Shown here: piece by piece, positions 23,201-35,805 of the stretch
How the letters are laid out: each line of letters begins with the position of its first letter
Position numbering within the stretch: position 1 is the first letter of the stretch
Source: Cylicocyclus nassatus
Taxonomy: Eukaryota; Nematoda; Chromadorea; Rhabditida; Strongylidae
DNA: 64,000 nt
NCBI GenBank assembly: GCA_958299035.1
Contig: CATQJL010000001.1
Coordinates: forward strand, 75,909,594-75,973,593
Direction: 5' to 3'
The notes under the pieces: model-generated
Seen by the model: only the letters and a program-made list of their open reading frames with translations
Databases searched by the model: none
Told to the model about the DNA's origin: nothing
Program-made: the position numbers and the translations under genes

Positions 23201-24005
23201 GCAATTCGAACTAATAAAGCATTTGATTGTGGCGAGAAGGGGAGTGCAAGCAAGCAAAGCAGTAAGTTTATCCTGTCATACTCGAAGCGAGATTCATTCA
23301 ACATTTATTTTTGACACTGATGAACAAGCAGTCTAACCTTACGTTCTTTCTTTATTTAGAAGTCTCAAACAGTCGTTATTTACATTATTTTCAACAGACT
23401 CACTGCAGGTTGAAGAGCAATCATGCACAAAGCAATCATGCATCGACAAAATTTATTTTGTCCTTTTACAGAGACACTACTTAACAAAAGGAAAAAAAAT
23501 CTTGTTTTGTAGCTGGTTGCTAAATATGCTAAAAAGCCTAAGAATATTTACTTTGAGGTCTATTTATGGTTTTGGTCATATCAAAAAAGCATTATTTGCT
23601 GCTGAAGTCAAATACTGCATAATGTTTAGAGCTAGAGCCGAGCTAAACTCAATCATTGACATCACTATCCTACGAATTAAAGGAGTGATTGTCGGTTAAT
23701 ATAAATTTAAGATACAGTAAAGCGTACTCGTAAAAGTGAACATGGCGACTTTTTCCCTGAGTGCATGTGCAGCAATGAAATTATAACTTAAAAAAAAGGG
23801 AGAATGATCCATTGAATGTTGCCTTGATTGATAACTATTTTAGGTTTCACGAGGATAGACAGATGATTGAACTTACTTTTCGAAAACTTGACTTCTATGT
23901 TTGAACCAGTGGCTTACAGCTAACAAAACAATTTTATGAGCCATAAAAGACATTTTTTCTAAGAATTGGCGGAACTTGGACATGACAAAACTAACCATCT
24001 TACAG
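23201..24005. other. No gene seen
   Basis: AT-rich spacer with short frames only; the hydrophobic frame at 23502-23699 lacks a start or splice context. Confidence 0.4.
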
Positions 24006-24185
24006 GGAAGTACTATCAATGGCCGTGGCCTTTTGATATGAGATGCATATCATCTGAAGCAGCTTCGAACGCTGATTTCAAATCTGCTTTCCATTTCTGC
24101 GGAACGCTCTTCTGAAGAGAGTTATAGAAGCCTGAACATTCTATTTTGGGGGCGCTCCTTGAATTTGAGGGCGCTGCTATGTGCA

Positions 24186-24260
24186 TTGGTGGTGCAGTAA
24201 TGTAGTGGTTAGTTTGAATTGAAAGCGAGAGGTTGATGGTTCGAATCCAGTGGAGAGCGA
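24186..24260 (+). other. tRNA-derived pol III promoter core (left arm)
   Basis: D-arm-like TAGTGGTTAG, then T-arm GATGG-TTCGAAT-CCAGT with three good pairs plus a wobble. The acceptor and anticodon stems do not form, so it is not a functional tRNA gene. It is the type of internal promoter seen in SINEs. Confidence 0.6.
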
Positions 24261-24585
24261 ACTAGTTTGCTTATTGAATGTGAGTTTGAAAGCACTCTAA
24301 ATTGCCTGCAGACACTTACTGTAATGCCTTTGGCATAAGTGACCTAGAAAAAGAATTGCTTCTGGCAAAGCTGCTTGTAATGAAAGTCTGAAATTCTATT
24401 TGACTTCCTTACTAGTGAAACAGGGCCAAACATGGCCTAGCACGTTTGTCACCATATAGTGCTCAAAAAATGCACACTGTCATTAGTCGAAAAGATGTTC
24501 CCTCCTGTTTGTGCGAAGGCACTACAGTAAGTGTCTGCAGACGATTTAGAGTGCTTTCAAACTCACATTCGAAATGCAAAATGGC

Positions 24586-24660
24586 TCGCTCTCCACTGGA
24601 TTCGAACCATTAACCTCTCGCTTTCAATGTCAGCAACTAACCACTACATTACTGCACCAC
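24586..24660 (-). other. tRNA-derived pol III promoter core (right arm)
   Basis: Inverted copy of the left-arm core, keeping the B box GGTTCGAATCC exactly. Transcription from both cores would converge on the centre of the element. Confidence 0.6.
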
Positions 24661-24842
24661 CAATGCACATAGCAGCACCCTTAAACTCAAGGAGCGCCCC
24701 CAAAATAGAATGTTCAGGCTTCTATAACTCTCTTCAGAAGAGCATTTCGCAGAAACGGAAGGCAGATTTGAAACCAGCGTTCGAAGCTGCTTCAGATGGT
24801 GTGCATCTCATATCAAACAGCCACGGCCATTGAAAGTACTTC

Positions 24843-26090
24843 TTAATGTCAGTGCTAGTTGAAACAGTCTCATGGAGGAACGAATGCACCATTGAAATCT
24901 TGTATCCTTACTTCACAGGATTTGTGGATAGGACCAAAAACAGAAGTCCTTCGCACCGACCCTCAAATGATAAGCAGCGCTTGAATACTTTTGAAACAAA
25001 TTTCCGATATTTTTAGGACATAAAGCAACAACTCCGCAATTACGCAAGATAGCTGGGTGGTGATGATAGCTACAGCCCTACTATCCGTGCACATGAAAAG
25101 AGAGAAAATGGTAGAAAGTACTTTGCAAGATTTACAATCATATTAAATCCGCGCCGAATTCGATGGTAACAATGCCCGCGGACTTCTTCGTAAGTCCGTA
25201 ATTACACTCCGTTTCTTTCTAAGTATTCAGACGTTTGTAGACAAAGGCAGACCAAAAAATTCTAGAGTTGAAAAGACGTACAGTTATAATGTTACAATAC
25301 CGCATTTTTGTTACCGTATGAGCTCTGGAAGTGATATTTTCGCTCGATACACGACAGCAGGAAAACAGAGTCAACAGTGACACAAATTTTTCAGCTTCTT
25401 TCGATCATAGACATTTGGTGATGTACTTTTCTTCTTTCATTAAAGTAGCAATCGAGATGGGCTAAAGAAAGAGATACAAATTTAGCAGTGGAGAAAAGCT
25501 ACACTTTGCAGCACCATCTTTTGACAATTAAATTCAAAAAATTTTTTTTGCCAACGGTGATTTGACCCTTTTTCTCTTGCTAGAACATGAAACATGACCA
25601 GCAGTTTACGACTGTATTGTGCAGATCTCTGACCTAATCAGCTCATATATGCTTATGCGCCAACGAAATGGCAGGATTCGTTTCGAAAAACATAAACAAA
25701 GCATAATTTTCCAGTCGACAGTCATTTAATCATACATGGTGACACAAAAGTTAAAGCAAGTATTCTATGTTGAATAAATCTGTGAATCAGTCTCGTTTGA
25801 TGACCTGAACTGCTAGTTGCAAAATTGCCTCAAAAAATTTGCTTCTGCGTCAAATATCTGTGATCTGCTTTTTGAATAGGAAAAACTGAGTGATTTTCAA
25901 AATTACTGTGCTGTTTTTGTGCCACAACAACCAAATCAACACATTGCTAATTGAATGAATAAATGTCTGCAGCTTTGTCTAACAAATCACTCAACGTTTC
26001 AAACATTATTCAACGCAGCGTCTCCTCTTTTAGGTGGTTAGTTTTATAATCAAAATGCAGAAATTTCGAGCTTTTACCATGTTTAACTTA
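24843..26090. other. No gene seen
   Basis: AT-rich spacer. I found no exon pairs, terminal repeats or long frames. Confidence 0.4.
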
Positions 26091-26223
26091 GAGGCACCGT
26101 CCACTAAAATTGATTGGCTCCCTTTTGAATAGGCGTACGTTCGTTCCGCCTATCCGTGCGCACCTAACCAATCACCGCTTGAAGAGCTCGCCCTGCTGCA
26201 GGTTCTGCGAAATGGGGATTTTT

Positions 26224-26469
26224 GGGTTTCTTCATACTACGCCGCAGGACGCGGCAGCCTGCCTCGTGCGCCGCGTACGCCGCAGCGTGCCGCGTGCGCC
26301 GCAGCACGCAGCGAGAATACGCTCATGGCAGCACATGCTGTCTATCGATGTATTTCTGTATCTGCTACTCTTCGTGTTCTCCGAGTGTTCACAGCGAAAC
26401 TTTGCTTCCATGGGCGTATTTTCTGCGAGCAGCGCACGCTGCGTGCTGCGGCGTAGTATGAACGAACCC
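26224..26469. mobile_element. 246-bp GC-rich inverted-repeat element built of CGTACGCCGC-like units
   Basis: GGGTTTCTTCATACTACGCC at 26224 is mirrored by GGCGTAGTATGAACGAACCC at 26450-26469. The arms consist of repeated GCCGC(G)TACGCC / CGCAGC units, very GC-rich against AT-rich flanks. Flanking TTT on both sides may be a 3-bp target duplication. A 50.8-kb copy belongs to the same family. Open frames here on both strands (168 and 114 codons) are artefacts of GC content. Just upstream (26092) AGGCACCGTCC is a lone end of the TTAA-flanked hairpin family seen at 41111. Confidence 0.7.
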
Positions 26470-27661
26470 TTTGGGATTTTCGCGCGTTCTCGACTTAATC
26501 CTGGAACCATGGACATGAGAAGGCCCCGGAACAACAAAAACATGGAAGTCGAGAATTGGATGGGCGTTGCTTTCAAGCAATCTTTCGCTTATTCGTTTCG
26601 CATTTATGTGCACTGATAACACATGAATAGAGAAAAATGCGAGGTGATGAAATCTCATTGATTTTCTAGTCAGCTTCTCGTACTTCCTGGGCATAATTTT
26701 GTGTGAGATGAACACAAATATCATAAAAATATCATACTATCAAATATCATGCAAATATCAATTCAAATTCATAAATTGGTGAAAGGTAAGTAAATCAGAA
26801 ATCCTTTGATGCAGTTTTCCCTTTTTATGGAAAGTGTCTTCTCCTACTAGTGTCAATTCTTCGCGTTGAATTATTAGGCTATCTTTTATCTTCTCCGATA
26901 TTGACAATGGAATTCATATCTGAGCTGCATTAGAAAGTGAAAACTTCTTTGGACCAGGATAATGTCAGATTGAGCGAGCCATGCACGTTTATGCAGTAAA
27001 TTGCGCCAGCTGTTTGCGTAAGTGGCGCACCGGAACATAGCGTCTTAACTTGAAAAATGTGGTGATCAAATCAAACGTTAGAAAAATCACCACAAAAAAG
27101 GAAGCATTCTTCAACCTTTTAGAGGGTTCATCAAATTAAACCCAAAATCTAAGGTATGATGGATTTATTCGATTACTTTGAGCTGGGCAAAAAAGAGCAA
27201 ATAATCACTGGCTTGACTTCAGCAGCCATATGTTGAATACATCATCAGCTAAATTAAAAACAGTGAGGACTGCAAATTCAATAAAGCCACAAAAATTCTA
27301 TAAAGCTGCCTAATGCAGCAGCACGCATAGATCTTCACTTTTCTGGTTTTGCTCAAAAAGTAAGATGGCAAAGCTGTCACATGCTTTCCTTGCAGCATTG
27401 TTTCTTTGGTGGGAACCAAGTGTCGTAGGCAATAGTGGTGTCGATAATAATCTATCCACAGACGAACCCGGTGTTGAACCGGGAGGAGCAACCTATAATA
27501 CAATCGGGGGCTCCTTATATAGGTAGTAAGGCGGAGCTGACCCGTGCACAATCAGACTGTCCAAGAAATATATGCAAGAAAGAGGATGCCGCGGCTTGGT
27601 GCGGCCCCTGGAAGATAGGTGCCACTCACTGGTGAGTGATTCGGCACTTAAATATAAGCGA
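26470..27661. other. No gene seen
   Basis: Mostly AT-rich. Frames at 27249-27635 overlap on both strands without motifs. The last stretch, 27430-27660, is more GC-rich, but I recognise nothing in it. Confidence 0.35.
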
Positions 27662-28594
27662 CTAGCTGGCTTACCCGGCTCCGCCGTATCCGGACCAAAC
27701 TTGGCACACATACACTTCGGGCCCCGGCGGGTGTCACAGTCCACTTTTCGTTATCGATCGATGTCGATTTTACCGATTTTTATCGTTTTCTTTGCAGAGT
27801 TCACCTACAGGGCTAGGAGTTGGCACAGGGGGGGGGGAAGTGAGCATGGGGATTCCGAATACAATATTAGTTTCCAGAATTATCGATTACTTTTATTGAT
27901 TTTATCGATTTTTTGTAAATTTTGACATGCGAGGCTGGGATTTTGCAGGGTAATCGAGCATGCTGATTATGAACACAATATTAGTTTTCAAGATCGTCCA
28001 TTACTTTTCATTTTATCGATTTTTTTGTAAAGTTTGACCTGCGGGGCTGGGAGTTTGCACAGGGGGTAATCGAGCATGCAGATTACGAATACAATATCAG
28101 TTTTCAAGATCGTCCATTACTTTTATCGATTTTATCGATTTTTTGAAAATTTGAGCTAGGGGGCTGGAATTTGGCACAGGGTGTAATCGAGCATGCTGAT
28201 CACCCCCCTTGGAGATGATCAGCATGCTCGATTACCCCCCTGTGCGAACTCCCAGCCCCGTAGCTCAAACTTTGCAAAAAAAATCGATAAAATCGATAAA
28301 AGTAATCGATAATCCTGAAAACCAATATTGTATTCGGAATCCCCATGCTCGACTACCCCCCTGTGCCAACTCCCAGCCCCGTAGGTGAACTCAGCAAAAA
28401 AATCGATAAAATCGATATCGATCGATGACGAAAAGTAGCCTATGACACCCGCCGGGGCCCGTAGTGTATGTGTGCCAAGTTTGGTCCGGATCGGTCCAGA
28501 AATGGAATTTTCTATTCGGAACATACGTACACACAGACAGACAGACAGACATACAGACATACATACAAACAGACATTCAGCTTTATATATAAGA
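27662..28594 (-). mobile_element. Non-autonomous Helitron, 933 bp, with internal inverted duplication
   Basis: On the minus strand the element begins TCTTATATATAAAGCTGAAT and ends ...GGGTAAGCCAGCTAG, inserted between A (28595 complement) and T (27661 complement). TC start, CTAG end, A/T target and no duplication are Helitron hallmarks. After the CTGT-rich microsatellite near the 5' end comes a repeated module (ATCGATCGAT, GGGGCTGGGAGTTGGCACAG) present forward and reversed around 28195-28215. No Rep/helicase gene is present. The frames rich in S, V, C from the ACAG repeat are meaningless. Confidence 0.75.
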
Positions 28595-28902
28595 TTGGGG
28601 AATGTAGCCTGTGGGGAGTACCTGTAAGCTATTAGGATTATAGAATTGTTGAGGTTGATGATACATAAATCATCAACAGTTTCTGTAGATATATCGGCTT
28701 GCTTATTGAGTTAGCTGTACTTGATACAAGCAGACTGCAAGTGTGGAAAGCAAGGTTGAATAAAAGCAGCATGTAGTAATAACATCAATATTTATATAAT
28801 GTGATAGAAAAAATCGAGGTAATTTTACCAAATTTCGCACTCATAATGAGGCGGAGCGTATGTTAGTAAGTCTTTCCGCCAAAAATTATTGATCGGCATT
28901 AT

Positions 28903-29650
28903 CAGGGCCCGGCACGAGTCGGTTTCTAGGGTTTCTGTAAACGAAGTCTCCCCTGACTTTCGGAAGTTTTACGAAGTCCCCTTTGACCTACCTGCTTAGG
29001 AGATGATGAAAACAAGAAAGATTTACTAGTTTGGAAGAAAAGAATTGAGATAAGAGTGAAAATACAAATTGGAGCTGAATACTACGCATGCACAAGACTT
29101 TGGCATTAGAGCGCAATATTTAACGAAGCGAGAAAAATGAAGGCAAAAAACAAAGGAAAGGCAATGATATGAAAATGTCTTCATGCTCAGGGATAGATTT
29201 TTGAACGGGGAATCCGTCCATGCTAAAAAGGCCCGAAACTTATGTGAAGTGACGAGAATATATGCTCCAGACGAACTCAGATCGTCTGATGGCCGTCTGG
29301 GGCCGATCTAATTTTGGAAAAGGTATTACTTCACATAAGTTTCCAAATCTTTTTACATAATCCTTTCCCAAATAATTTTCTACACATACAGTTCGATTTT
29401 GGTGTCACATGATTGTGTGTGCGCTGTAAACAAACAATTTGTTTATCTAAGCATTGCTTTTAAATCGCGCGCACTTTTCGCCATGCACGATAGAGCATGT
29501 GAATTGTGTGATAACCGGTCCAAAAAGCTTGTGTTCGACTAAATGGCGCTTCTTGGTACTCGGTTCCGACTCGTCAAAACTATATCCCCTTTGCCGTTTG
29601 CTTCAACAACGAAATCCAGCCTGCTTCAAGACGATCTGTGCCGGGCCCTG
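28903..29650. mobile_element. hAT-type non-autonomous element, 748 bp
   Basis: Terminal repeat CAGGGCCCGGCAC starts at 28903 and its complement ends at 29650. The flanks GGCATTAT (28895-28902) and AGCATTAT (29651-29658) match at seven of eight bases. An 8-bp target duplication with a CAGGG-type end is typical of the hAT superfamily. An inner repeat pairs GAAACTTATGTGAAGT (about 29235) with ACTTCACATAAGTTTCC (about 29330). No transposase. Confidence 0.75.
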
Positions 29651-29680
29651 AGCATTATCGATTTTTCTTTTTTACTTATA

Positions 29681-30132
29681 AGGAAAGCTACCTGACATAG
29701 CTCAGCCTTTTGGCTAGAGACATACATGTTTCGAATCAGCTTTGAACGCTGATCACAAATATGCTATTCCTAGCTGCCACGCACTATTTCGAAGCAGTTA
29801 CGGCTTTTTTCTATGCAAAATTCGCATACGTGAGAACGTGAGAAGACTGCTTGTGAATAAAAATCTGCGAAAAAAGGTGCTGAGGTACCGAAATAGTGCA
29901 AATCCAATCTTTCCTCACTAAAAAAAAGCTTGACGCAGGTGTATCAGCACTTAAATGATGATGACGTGATGCCCATGAGTCGACAAGCATGCCAATTTTG
30001 CGCAGGAAGAAGCCCATAACTCGCTTCGGAATGGTGCGTGGCAGCTAGGAATAGCATATTTGGAATCAGCTTTGAAGCTGACAGACTATATAGGTCCCTT
30101 ACCGAAAGGCCGAGCTAAGTTAGGTAGCTTCT
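29681..30132. repeat. 452-bp foldback repeat
   Basis: AGGAAAGCTACCTGACATAG is mirrored by TAAGTTAGGTAGCTTCTCTT. Inner blocks AATATGCTATTCCTAGCTGC / GCAGCTAGGAATAGCATATT are almost perfect. The centre is unique. It lies just 22 bp after the hAT element's duplication. No coding frame of note. Confidence 0.8.
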
Positions 30133-31081
30133 CTTGTTAGCATTTTTGTTATGACCGGCCCAAACTGTTGATGGTAGCAAGCTATTCTAACAAATGAGTA
30201 ATATGTCACTCTATCAGATTAACCTATTATATTTTGTAGTTAATGAACTGGCAAGCTAAAAATTGGCAGAGGTAGGTGAGCATGCTTATTACAAATGGAA
30301 GATTTTCATCAATTCTCTTATTGACCCTTTCTATTAAATTATGATTTCCATACTCATTCCGATGTCAACGCCGCGTAGCCGCTCACAGCGGCTGGTTCTG
30401 TAATTTTATAACTCAGGGCATCAATCAAAGCGGAACTCTTGCTCAAAAAGATGAGTTGTATGCTATAGTGATAAGCCATGATGATTGCATTTGTTCACAG
30501 GCTAGTACTATTGACTAAATCTTCAAGTTCTTACTAAAAAGACCGTCAGTTGCTCACACAGGGGGGGGGGCACAGAAATGGCAAATTTACTGTGCGGCGG
30601 CACGCCGGTAAGGTAACCAAATAAGTAGTAATGAGGAGGAACAATTTCGTACAATGCAAATAATCCATGTCACTGTTGTGCTGCTGAGCTTTTTTGTGAC
30701 CTTCAGGTTATGTGTTTTAAGATAAAATTCTGACAAGCACGCATCAGTTTGGTAATTTTCAAAGACATTGTTTGAACTCATTGTGGGAATTTGAATATGA
30801 CGACAGATGAACAGATATGAAAGCTTACAGGGCATACCAAAGGTAAAAGATGATGTTTACATAAAATCAACTTCAGCCTGCATCTGAAATTTTTCGTCAA
30901 TTCAGCGTAGTGGAAAGTGAGAGGATTCACTTTATGGTTACTGACGCATTCCACGATTTCAACAAGATGGATATGTTAATTAAATTGAATAGGTACATGT
31001 TTTGATGCAAACCTCAGCTTGTCTCCTAAAAAGAACTCACAAAAGTTTCACATGAACAAAGTATATTAAGCATATTAAGTA
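30133..31081. other. No gene seen
   Basis: AT-rich spacer with a short poly-G tract near 30562. The minus-strand frame 30587-30835 has no supporting feature. Confidence 0.4.
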
Positions 31082-31696
31082 CTAGCTTGCTTACCCGGCT
31101 CCGCTCGGAACTACTAAAACACTGTAATAAAGTTCCCATCCCTATCCCTGTAAAGCCTTTCCATGTGCTCACTTCCACACTTCATTTCCCGATCCCTGTG
31201 TTGTTTTCGAAATCAGCATGCCCACTTACCCCTTTGTGCCAACTCCCAGCCCTGTAGCTCAAACTTTGAAAAAATCTATAAAATCGATAAAAGTAATAGG
31301 TAATACCAAAAACTAATATCGAACTCGTAACTAGCATGCTCGATTACTCCACTGTGCAAACTCCCAGCCCCGTAGGTCAAACTTTGCAAAAAATCGATAA
31401 AATCGAAAAAAGTAATCGATAATCGTGAAAACTAATATTGTATTCGGAATCCCCATGCTCGACTACCCACCTGTGCAAACTCCCAGCCCCGTAGCTCAGA
31501 CTTTGCAAAAAATCGATAAAATCGATATCGATCGATGACGAAAAGTAGCCTATGACACCTGCCGGGGCCCAAAGTGTATGTGTGCCAAGTTTGGTCCGGA
31601 TCGGTTCAGAAATGGAATTTTCTGTTCGGAACATACGTACAGACATACAGACATACAAACAGACAGACAAACAGACATTCAGCTTTATATATAAGA
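31082..31696 (-). mobile_element. Non-autonomous Helitron, 615 bp
   Basis: Minus strand: starts TCTTATATATAAAGCTGAAT (flank A) and ends GGGTAAGCAAGCTAG (flank T at 31081 complement). Unlike the 27.6-kb and 36.3-kb copies, the segment next to the 3' end is the unmirrored sequence (AGGGATGGGAACTTTATTAC...), so this may represent the ancestral arrangement. The ATCGATAAAATCGAT and GGGGCTGGGAGTT modules are repeated about three times. No protein gene. Confidence 0.75.
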
Positions 31697-33015
31697 TTAA
31701 GTACATTATTAAGCGTTCTTCAACACTTTGTGTCATTCACTGACTTTAGGCACAACAGCTACGGCAGTGTTTCCTGCATATTCATAAACAGCAGCAAATT
31801 TCTAAGAAACTATAAGCAAAAGAACTCCTTTCCTTGGCTTCGGTGTTCTTGTTATAAAAAAGCTCCTTCAGTCTTATGCAGTAGTGTGCTGATAAAATTC
31901 TGACTTGTATATAGCTTCAAAGGGGTGGCGTTGGCCATTCCTTCGCAAGTCTATTGAGGCTTTAGCTACACAAGGACTAATTTTTTTTACTAGCAGAAGC
32001 TTGTACTGTCTTTTTTACCCATATGCCTTTTTCTTGCTCATAGATGCTAACTCAGAAACTCACCGTGCATGCTGAACATCACGAATGAAGTGTAAAAAAC
32101 TACTCATTTCAATAGTTTTCCCATGTAAGAGCGGTAGTTTTGGGAGGAAAAAGCTTTGTGTAGAGAATTGAAAGCGAATTTAGTCATATACTAAAGTTAT
32201 TATAATTCAGTAAATTTTTATAAAGAACAATTCATTGCATGATTCCCAATTCTGGGCAAAAATCTCCACGAAAACCTTGACAAGTCGACAACCTAAGCAT
32301 TTATTCTTTTTTGGTGCTGATTTTGAGTAAAATTAGAATTTTTGCTCACTTCTGAAATCCGTGGTTTGCCAGCTCACTTGTTGAACAAATCAATGACTTT
32401 GCAAAAAGTACAATTACCCACAGACTTTGGTGGGCCAAAAGTCGTTGGCCTTTTGACGCACAGTTTTCAAAGGTTCTATTCATCATATCCGCTACTGCTT
32501 TTACACAGTTTACCTATTTATTTTATTCGCCTACCAGACCGAAGTGCCGCTTCGCGGCAAGTGGGAGGCGTAGAAATTTGGCATATTGCCACTTCTTAAG
32601 GCTAGTCAAGAAGTGGGTGTCTGCAAACATCTGCTGATAGCAAAAACGGGGAAAGTGAAATTTCTATAGGTTTTACATGTTGAGGTGAATGAAATATAAC
32701 AGCAGAGCTGTGCTTAGCTCCCCAAATTTTGGCATATGGAAGGTACACAGCTTTAGGAGCATCAGCTTGCTGGGTCTAAAATAGTGCCATCTAAGTCATC
32801 TGGAAAACTTTTTGGAAGAAATTGAAAGCTCTTCTGTGACACTGTGCTGCAATCCCCATTTCTGTTTTCAATCTCCCCCCCCCCCCTGCCCTGTAGGCTT
32901 GTCAGCATAAGCATATTTTTCTTTCCGAAAAGTCCCCTTCAAAAGCTCTTCACATTTTCCTAATTCCTTATTTTTTCAAAATTGTGCCACACTATTCATA
33001 TTCTTGAGTTTTTGA
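31697..33015. other. No gene seen
   Basis: AT-rich spacer including a poly-C tract near 32874-32887. The frame at 32342-32599 has no motif. Confidence 0.4.
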
Positions 33016-33055
33016 ATTTTTAGATTAGATTTTCAAAAAATCTAATCTAAAAATT
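33016..33055. repeat. Perfect AT-rich hairpin
   Basis: AAATTTTTAGATTAGATTTT is followed after a few bases by its complement. It is likely a small inverted duplication; not associated with any gene end I can see. Confidence 0.7.
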
Positions 33056-34883
33056 TGTATATCCAGCGAGAGTGATCTCAACCTTCTAACGCATTTTCGT
33101 TTTTCTATTACTTATTTTCCCCCAAATGAATGCTTTTCGAAAAACCGTGCGGAAAGGTCCCCGGCCCCTTTGAGATAGGGAAAAATCTGACACTCATTCT
33201 TTTCATACAAAATGTCCGAATGTCCCTAATATCAATATCAGTGTGTAAATTTAGCAATATCAAATGTTTGCGCCACATTTGCTAGTATTCATTAACTTTC
33301 GACTACATCTTAAAAACCATTCTTGAGCTTCTCCTGTCAGGACCGCTCAAAACTTTGATCTTTGATTTGCTTGGAAACGTGCGTATACCGTTGCCTTTGC
33401 TGTAGTCAAAGTGCAAATCTTTCCAAGTTTGCCCACTCCCCCCTGCCCCCCCCCTCCTCTCTTTCGTATCAACTTCCTCTACTCTACCTCAAATCTCAAT
33501 TTTGTAGTACTCAAACCACATTTTTCGTACTTCCAGCATTGGAGACTTCCATCTTGCTTTCCTGCAGCTCACAATGATTTATGTACCTCATCCAGTATGC
33601 TTTCCATATTTTAACTGATGTTTTTCGAAACTCCAAAACCTTGCTAGCGGAAGCTGGTAATGCTGCTCGCTACCTGATATAGTAATCTAATGCATAACGA
33701 AAATAGGACTAAGTAACCTTCCCCCTTTCCAGCATTTAGCTTGTCTACCAAGTCACTTTGCTGGTTAGGCTTCTCGATTAACATCATCTAAGACAGGCGC
33801 CACTATCATCATGAGCAGCAGCTCGGTGCATCTGCACCGGCACATAACGACAAAGTTGATCAAACATCCGAATCGCGACCACAAAGGGGGGGGGGTATCT
33901 TACATGCATGAGTCATCTCTAGCGCTTTGTTATAGAGAGATTTGAATGCACTCAAAGGTGCGCCAAATAGAACAGAAAACATAGCAGATGACCAATCGAC
34001 CACACACCAATACGATAGATAGGGGGAAGGCCAGACTTATGCATGCATGTGTAGGCCTTGTGAAATCCAATTGCCCCCGCCGCGCTTTAAACACCAAAGC
34101 GCGGAGCGGCTGGAGATTAGGTCCCGACGCTTTATAGGCTACTCACAGGCGATAATGAGCGCGCATCTTATTTAGACGTATCTTCATAAGCTTTTGAGGC
34201 ACTTTTGGCTGAGACATAGTGTGCAATGCTCAGAACAACATAGATGTTAACCGGAAAATACATGAGTGAATGAGACCGCGTATAGCTCCTTGCAACGACT
34301 GCTCGCCTATGCTGGTGTCCAAGGCATGGTGCGGGCAATTAGGTTTCACAAGTTCTATATGTATAAAGCAATTCTTTTCAAACATGAAGCATACGCAAAT
34401 CATAAAAATCGACTTTTCCAAGACGAATTTCTCGAGTCAGTGTCGGGACAACGAAGCTAGCAAGTGTGTGTTCGGCCAGAATTTCAGGGTTGGTAACGTA
34501 TCCCAAAATCTCCCGACAAATGACATCAAAGGAGCTTTCGGTGCTTTTTCTAAAGACTGTCTGAGTGTACAAAAACTATCCAACTTGCATAAAAAAGGAA
34601 CTTCAATCAAAAAAGCGCGATGTCTGGCGCAGATCTTTATGTTGAAAATCATAATTTGGCCCACAATCTTCCGAAAATGAGAAAAGTCCAGTCAAATTGC
34701 ATTGTATGGAAAGGGCGTAAGAAGCTCTAATCAGATAACAGCTGTCGTGAGTGAGCCCATTTGATTAGCCTGATGAGACAATAATTAATATATCTCTTAC
34801 TACCTCGAGCTATATCTCCTCTTTCAGACGTTGGGATCGCCAGGCGAATTTGGTGACAGTCTTCATCCATTGCTGCACACATA
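33056..34883. other. Spacer with C-rich tract and a GC-rich hairpin
   Basis: No gene is recognised. There is a C-rich tract near 33430-33455, a G-run near 33888, and a GC hairpin at 34080-34104 (CCGCGCTTT / AAAGCGCGG). Frames at 34230-34680 overlap on both strands and are not convincing. Confidence 0.35.
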
Positions 34884-35805
34884 TTAGGTAATTGCATAAG
34901 TTCTGTCCGATTTGAAATTTTTGACTTCAAAATGTCATAACTTCTTTCAAAGTCAGCTTTTTCCCAAGATCTTAGTTTCTATTCGTTGAGCAATTCCTTG
35001 GCTATCAGACACATATTGAAGCCTGTGGAAATCCTGTTGAGGAAGAAGCAAGAACTCAAAAAATTTACAGCGTTTTTCTTCAAACCTTTCTTATTTGACA
35101 TGGCAGTGCTTCCTTATGAGAATTGAGAGGCATCTTGTCCAACAAGGGATAAATAGCGAATTTTTCGTAGATTATTTTGCACCAAAAAAGAGCCTATAGG
35201 GTCTGCGTTGCCGAGAGATTTTTTGACCGAACAAAAAATTGGCCACTTTTTGACCTCACTTCAGCGCATGTGTGCATGCCTATTTACAAATTACGAAAAT
35301 TATTACAGTTGCCGTGAGCCCCCCAAAAAATGGTGGATGGTTTCTGCTAGCCCTTGCTTTACGCTAGCACCTCCAACTCAAAAGTCGTCGTTTACTTCTT
35401 TTCACAGAAAGTTATAGCCTGTAAAACATCTATACAGAAAATTAATGTTTGACAATAAATTTTATTAGCAAGACGTATTTTTCATAAAACTGAACTTATG
35501 CGTATGCTAGCCTATTACACCCTTATTCCGCTACCAATTGAAAAACTTGACCTGAAGGGCGCATTGTGGAGATTTCCTCGCAAGAACATATTTCTAGGGT
35601 GAGAACGTACCTCGGCCACTTGGAGATTTTAGGCCTGAAATCTCCTTACACTAAGAAATTTATTGAAATTTGATATGCCTTAACAAGCGCAAGAAAAGCA
35701 CTTTCTAATGATACTAACAATACCGCATTAGAATTGAAATTCGTTTAGAACAGCTGCCTCAAACATAAGGCAAAAAAATCGGAAAGAACTTATGCAACAA
35801 CCTAA
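34884..35805. mobile_element. Mariner-type non-autonomous element, 922 bp
   Basis: The left end TTAGGTAATTGCATAAGTTC and right end complementing TTAGGTTGTTGCATAAGTTC are flanked by TA at 34882-34883 and 35806-35807. Similarity continues into TCCGATTT. The interior differs from the 37386/46643 elements. No transposase frame remains. Confidence 0.8.

Larger units (their letters stand above)
24006..24842. mobile_element. Foldback element whose two arms each carry a tRNA-like sequence
   Basis: Arms at about 24006-24345 and 24510-24842 are mirrored through GCTGCTTC, GGGGGCGCTCCTTGA, the tRNA-like core and CTGCAGACACTTACTGTA. The centre is about 165 bp. Each arm has a perfect pol III B box (GGTTCGAATCC at 24238-24248; inverted at 24598-24608) and an A-box-like TGTAGTGGTTAG (24201-24212; inverted near 24637-24650). 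Arms are about 85-90% alike by eye. I infer a tRNA-derived SINE that was inverted-duplicated, or a foldback that captured one. Confidence 0.75.

Noticed and set aside
24186..24260. tRNA gene
   Set aside because: B box is perfect but acceptor and anticodon stems do not form; it is a tRNA-derived repeat.
26110..26724. Overlapping long frames on both strands
   Set aside because: They arise from the GTACGCCGC-like arrays of a transposable element.
27500..28600. CRISPR-like regular repeats
   Set aside because: The spaced ATCGATCGAT modules are the internal repeats of Helitrons in a eukaryotic genome, with no spacer structure.
28219..28627. Cys/Ser/Val-rich frames near 28.4, 31.6 and 36.7 kb
   Set aside because: They are translations of the ACAG microsatellite in Helitron 5' ends.
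34080..34104. Hairpin as a terminator
   Set aside because: Nuclear animal genes do not use such terminators, and no gene ends here.
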